From assembly GCA_965652975.1 (NCBI GenBank), contig CBFGYO010000023.1, positions 1 through 34,371 on the forward strand: a stretch of DNA of 34,371 bases. The letters are read 5' to 3'. The stretch is from CADEDV01 sp036374495. GTDB lineage: Bacteria; Bacteroidota; Bacteroidia; Chitinophagales; Chitinophagaceae. Each line of letters begins with the position of its first letter. The stretch's first letter is position 1. The notes below the pieces were generated by a model. That model had not been told where the DNA came from and made no database searches. It saw only the letters and a list, made by a program, of their open reading frames with translations. This document shows, in pieces, positions 32,547 through 34,371 of this stretch. A program made the translations under genes and the position numbers.

Positions 32547-32855
32547 CTATTGCTTCAAAATAATTTCGCCCACGTCCAGCGTTTCTTCCTGTTTCACTAC
32601 CAGGTTGTCGAGCACGGCATCTTTATACGGTGGTCGGGCCTGTACCATTAATTTGTAGGCGCCTGGTTTAACTTCGAAAAAGAATTGGCCATCGCTCACG
32701 CCAGTTTTTAAAGAATCACGCTCACCCATTAGCCAAACAGTTTCGGCGCCATCCGCCGGGTTAACCTTGCCTACTATCGCTGTTTTAGGGGTGAAAAAAG
32801 CAATGCCCGTCATCACCAATACTGCCAACACAAAAAATGTAATAATATTTCTCAT
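32547..32855 (-). CDS. Small exported protein with carboxypeptidase-regulatory-like fold
   Basis: This 102-residue protein has an N-terminal hydrophobic helix (MRNIITFFVLAVLVMTGIAFF) that is either a signal peptide or a membrane anchor. The rest reads as a small beta-sandwich: AIVGKVNPADGAETVWLMG, then KTGVSDGQFFFEVKPGAYKLMVQARPPYKDAVLDNLVV and DVGEIILKQ. This is the pattern of carboxypeptidase-regulatory-like or PEGA-like domains, common as surface adaptor modules in Bacteroidota. It is followed by its own terminator. Function unknown. Confidence 0.7.
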   Translation of the reverse strand: MRNIITFFVLAVLVMTGIAFFTPKTAIVGKVNPADGAETVWLMGERDSLKTGVSDGQFFFEVKPGAYKLMVQARPPYKDAVLDNLVVKQEETLDVGEIILKQ

Positions 32856-33127
32856 ATACCGGAATTTTTAAAAGTGAAAAGTATAAGTGTATAAACCGGG
32901 AGAGAAATATGTCGTGAAAACTAGATTCCAATTTTTAATGGATACCACTCCAGGTAATCGATCAGAATCCGACAATAAAAGAACGCGACTACAATACATA
33001 ATAAAAAGCCCAACTACTATGCCAAGCCGTTTGTTTGTGGAAAAATCAACATATAGATGGTGTTGCATGGTGCCCGTAATTCCAAAAAATTGAAGTTCTG
33101 TTAGTATATTACTCCAAAATTGATTGC

Positions 33128-33844
33128 ATGGCTGTTCAACCCTGGCGAACCGGCAAGGTTATCCGTATTGAAAACGAAACGTATAATACCCGCCGATACT
33201 GGATCGAGGTTCCGGAACTCACCTCCTTTGATTTTGAGCCAGGGCAGTTTGTAACGCTCGATCTGCCGATACATGAAAAGCCTAATAAGCGCTGGCGCAG
33301 CTACTCCATCGCCAGTTGGCCGGATGGTACGAATGTATTCGAGCTGGTAATCGTACTGCTTGAAAACGGTGCTGGCACCACCTACCTCTTCAATGAAGTG
33401 ACTGTCGGAAGTGAGCTGATACTCAGGGGACCGCAAGGTGTGTTTACCCTGGATGAAGAGAATTATCAGAAAGATCTATTTCTCGTGTGCACCGGTACCG
33501 GCATTGCTCCTTTCCGCAGTATGGCGCACCATATCTATCGTAATAATATCCCGCACAAGAATATCTATATCATTTTTGGATGTCGCACCCAGAAGGATCT
33601 CCTTTATTACGACGAACTGCGCAGTCTCGAACTTGAAAATTTTCACTACATCCCCACCCTCTCCCGTGAAGAATGGGAAGGAAAGAAGGGGTATGTGCAT
33701 GCGATATATGAAGAATACTGTGGAAACAAACAAGCCGCCAGTTTTTTTCTCTGCGGCTGGAAAAATATGATTGACGAAGCTAAAAAACGGATACTGGAGA
33801 TGGGCTATGATAGAAAATCCATTCACCAGGAATTGTATGGCTAA
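33128..33844 (+). CDS. Ferredoxin-NADP reductase-type flavoprotein
   Basis: This 238-residue protein has the two-domain FNR fold. The FAD domain (about 5-105) carries RWRSYSIAS (Arg57, Tyr59, Ser60) and a later GAGTTYLFN segment; the NAD(P) domain carries LVCTGTGIAPFRSM (123-130), IIFGCRTQKDLLYYDEL and the C-terminal FFLCGWKNMIDEA. There is no iron-sulfur domain, so it probably passes electrons between NAD(P)H and a separate ferredoxin, flavodoxin or oxygenase. The partner is not in the window. It is followed after 48 bases by the DUF1569 gene on the same strand, a possible operon. Confidence 0.88.
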   Translation: MAVQPWRTGKVIRIENETYNTRRYWIEVPELTSFDFEPGQFVTLDLPIHEKPNKRWRSYSIASWPDGTNVFELVIVLLENGAGTTYLFNEVTVGSELILRGPQGVFTLDEENYQKDLFLVCTGTGIAPFRSMAHHIYRNNIPHKNIYIIFGCRTQKDLLYYDELRSLELENFHYIPTLSREEWEGKKGYVHAIYEEYCGNKQAASFFLCGWKNMIDEAKKRILEMGYDRKSIHQELYG

Positions 33845-33892
33845 GGTTTTCATCGTCCTCCCTACCACCCATCACCAGTTGTTTGATCAACC

Positions 33893-34348
33893 ATGGAAGT
33901 AAAAAATCTCTTCGACAATGCTACCTACCAGCAAATGGTAGACCGGCTCAACAGGCTTACCCCGGAAAGTAAGGGACATTGGGGTAAAATGAATGTAAGC
34001 CAGATGCTCACCCACTGCAAGCGCGCATTCAGGGTGCCACTATCTGACAAACCTCTGCCGCGAATGTTCCTGGGTCGCTTACTAGGTTGGCTTGCCAGGC
34101 CGAAGTTGTATAATAACATTCCCTGGGGTAAGAGCCTGCCTACTGCACCTTCTTTTATCGTGAAAGATGAACGCGTTTTTGAAAAGGAGAAAGCAGCATT
34201 GCTCGAGCTGGTTGAGCAATTCCATACGAAGGGACCTGATAAAGTTGGCGTTTATCCTCATCCTTTCTTCGGTAGATTAACTAAGGAACAATGGGGCAAG
34301 AGTATGTGGAAGCACCTGGATCATCATTTGCGGCAATTCGGAGTTTAA
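33893..34348 (+). CDS. DUF1569 (DinB-like) protein
   Basis: This 151-residue cytoplasmic protein resembles the DUF1569 family, a four-helix bundle related to DinB/YfiT metalloproteins. Features are GHWGKMNVSQMLTHCKRAF (His42-type position and His in the LTHC helix), YNNIPWGKSLPTAPSFIV and the C-terminal PHPFFGRLTKEQWGKSMWKHLDHHLRQF with a His pair that could bind metal together with the earlier His. The reaction is unknown; relatives of DinB use metal to activate small thiols or similar cofactors. A family A repeat begins a few bases after its stop. Confidence 0.8.
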   Translation: MEVKNLFDNATYQQMVDRLNRLTPESKGHWGKMNVSQMLTHCKRAFRVPLSDKPLPRMFLGRLLGWLARPKLYNNIPWGKSLPTAPSFIVKDERVFEKEKAALLELVEQFHTKGPDKVGVYPHPFFGRLTKEQWGKSMWKHLDHHLRQFGV

Positions 34349-34354
34349 GGGATA

Positions 34355-34371
34355 GATAAAAGATAAAAGTT
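34355..34371. repeat. Left end of a third family A repeat
   Basis: Two GATAAAA heptamers (34355-34361, 34362-34368) followed by GTT match the inner left arm of the copy at 29500-29591 base for base. The window ends here, so the core and right arm are not visible. It starts six bases after the DUF1569 stop. Confidence 0.6.

Noticed and set aside
32868..33068. 66-codon minus-strand frame upstream of the 102-residue gene, with one hydrophobic stretch
   Set aside because: The opposite strand has a similar-length frame, the region is A/T-rich with no codon bias, and neither product resembles a known family. It could be a small membrane protein, but support is too weak.

Overview
The window is chromosomal DNA from a Bacteroidota bacterium, most likely family Chitinophagaceae or a close relative. 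The evidence is a fused LpxC-FabZ protein, the type IX secretion (T9SS) regulator PorX, two large secreted proteins with T9SS C-terminal sorting domains, TAnnTTTG-type promoter boxes and mostly weak Shine-Dalgarno sequences. The family-level placement is an inference from gene content. I saw no rRNA, tRNA, CRISPR array, transposase or phage gene, and no gene-free gap longer than 300 bases.

Layout. (1) 112-2987, minus strand: a PhnP-like metallo-hydrolase, a small conserved protein and porX. (2) 3150-10389, plus strand: an HD phosphohydrolase and lpxD, followed by a tightly packed cassette (UbiA-like prenyltransferase, type III polyketide synthase, SAM methyltransferase, FAD oxidoreductase), then a PAP2 phosphatase and a YtxH-like stress protein. 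(3) 10448-15963, mostly minus strand: a kinase-like/HAD-phosphatase pair, a YpfJ-type zinc metallopeptidase, small and secreted proteins of unknown function, and a predicted outer-membrane beta-barrel. (4) 16169-20173, plus strand: lpxC/fabZ, gyrB and a small protein. (5) 20360-32855, minus strand: a giant T9SS-exported subtilisin-like protease, mfd, a T9SS-exported beta-propeller protein with a lipoprotein-type signal, and a small exported protein. (6) 33128-34348, plus strand: a ferredoxin-NADP-reductase-type flavoprotein and a DUF1569 protein.

The most interesting metabolic unit is the UbiA / type III PKS / methyltransferase / FAD-enzyme cassette. Its genes overlap by 8, 4 and 1 bases, so they are probably made together. 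By analogy with phenolic-lipid pathways built from a type III PKS, a methyltransferase and a flavoprotein, it should make a methylated, oxidised and possibly prenylated long-chain phenol or quinone. It sits directly behind lpxD, where other Bacteroidota usually carry lpxC/fabZ and lpxA, so the lipid A cluster appears to have been split.

The intergenic DNA carries several long inverted repeats that no gene explains. The best family has inverted arrays of the heptamer GATAAAA around a short conserved core; it occurs twice complete and once cut by the right window edge. A second family uses a GCTNCAR heptamer. Most of these elements begin within about 20 bases of a stop codon. Several genes also have a TAnnTTTG-like box exactly five bases before the start codon, which suggests leaderless transcripts.
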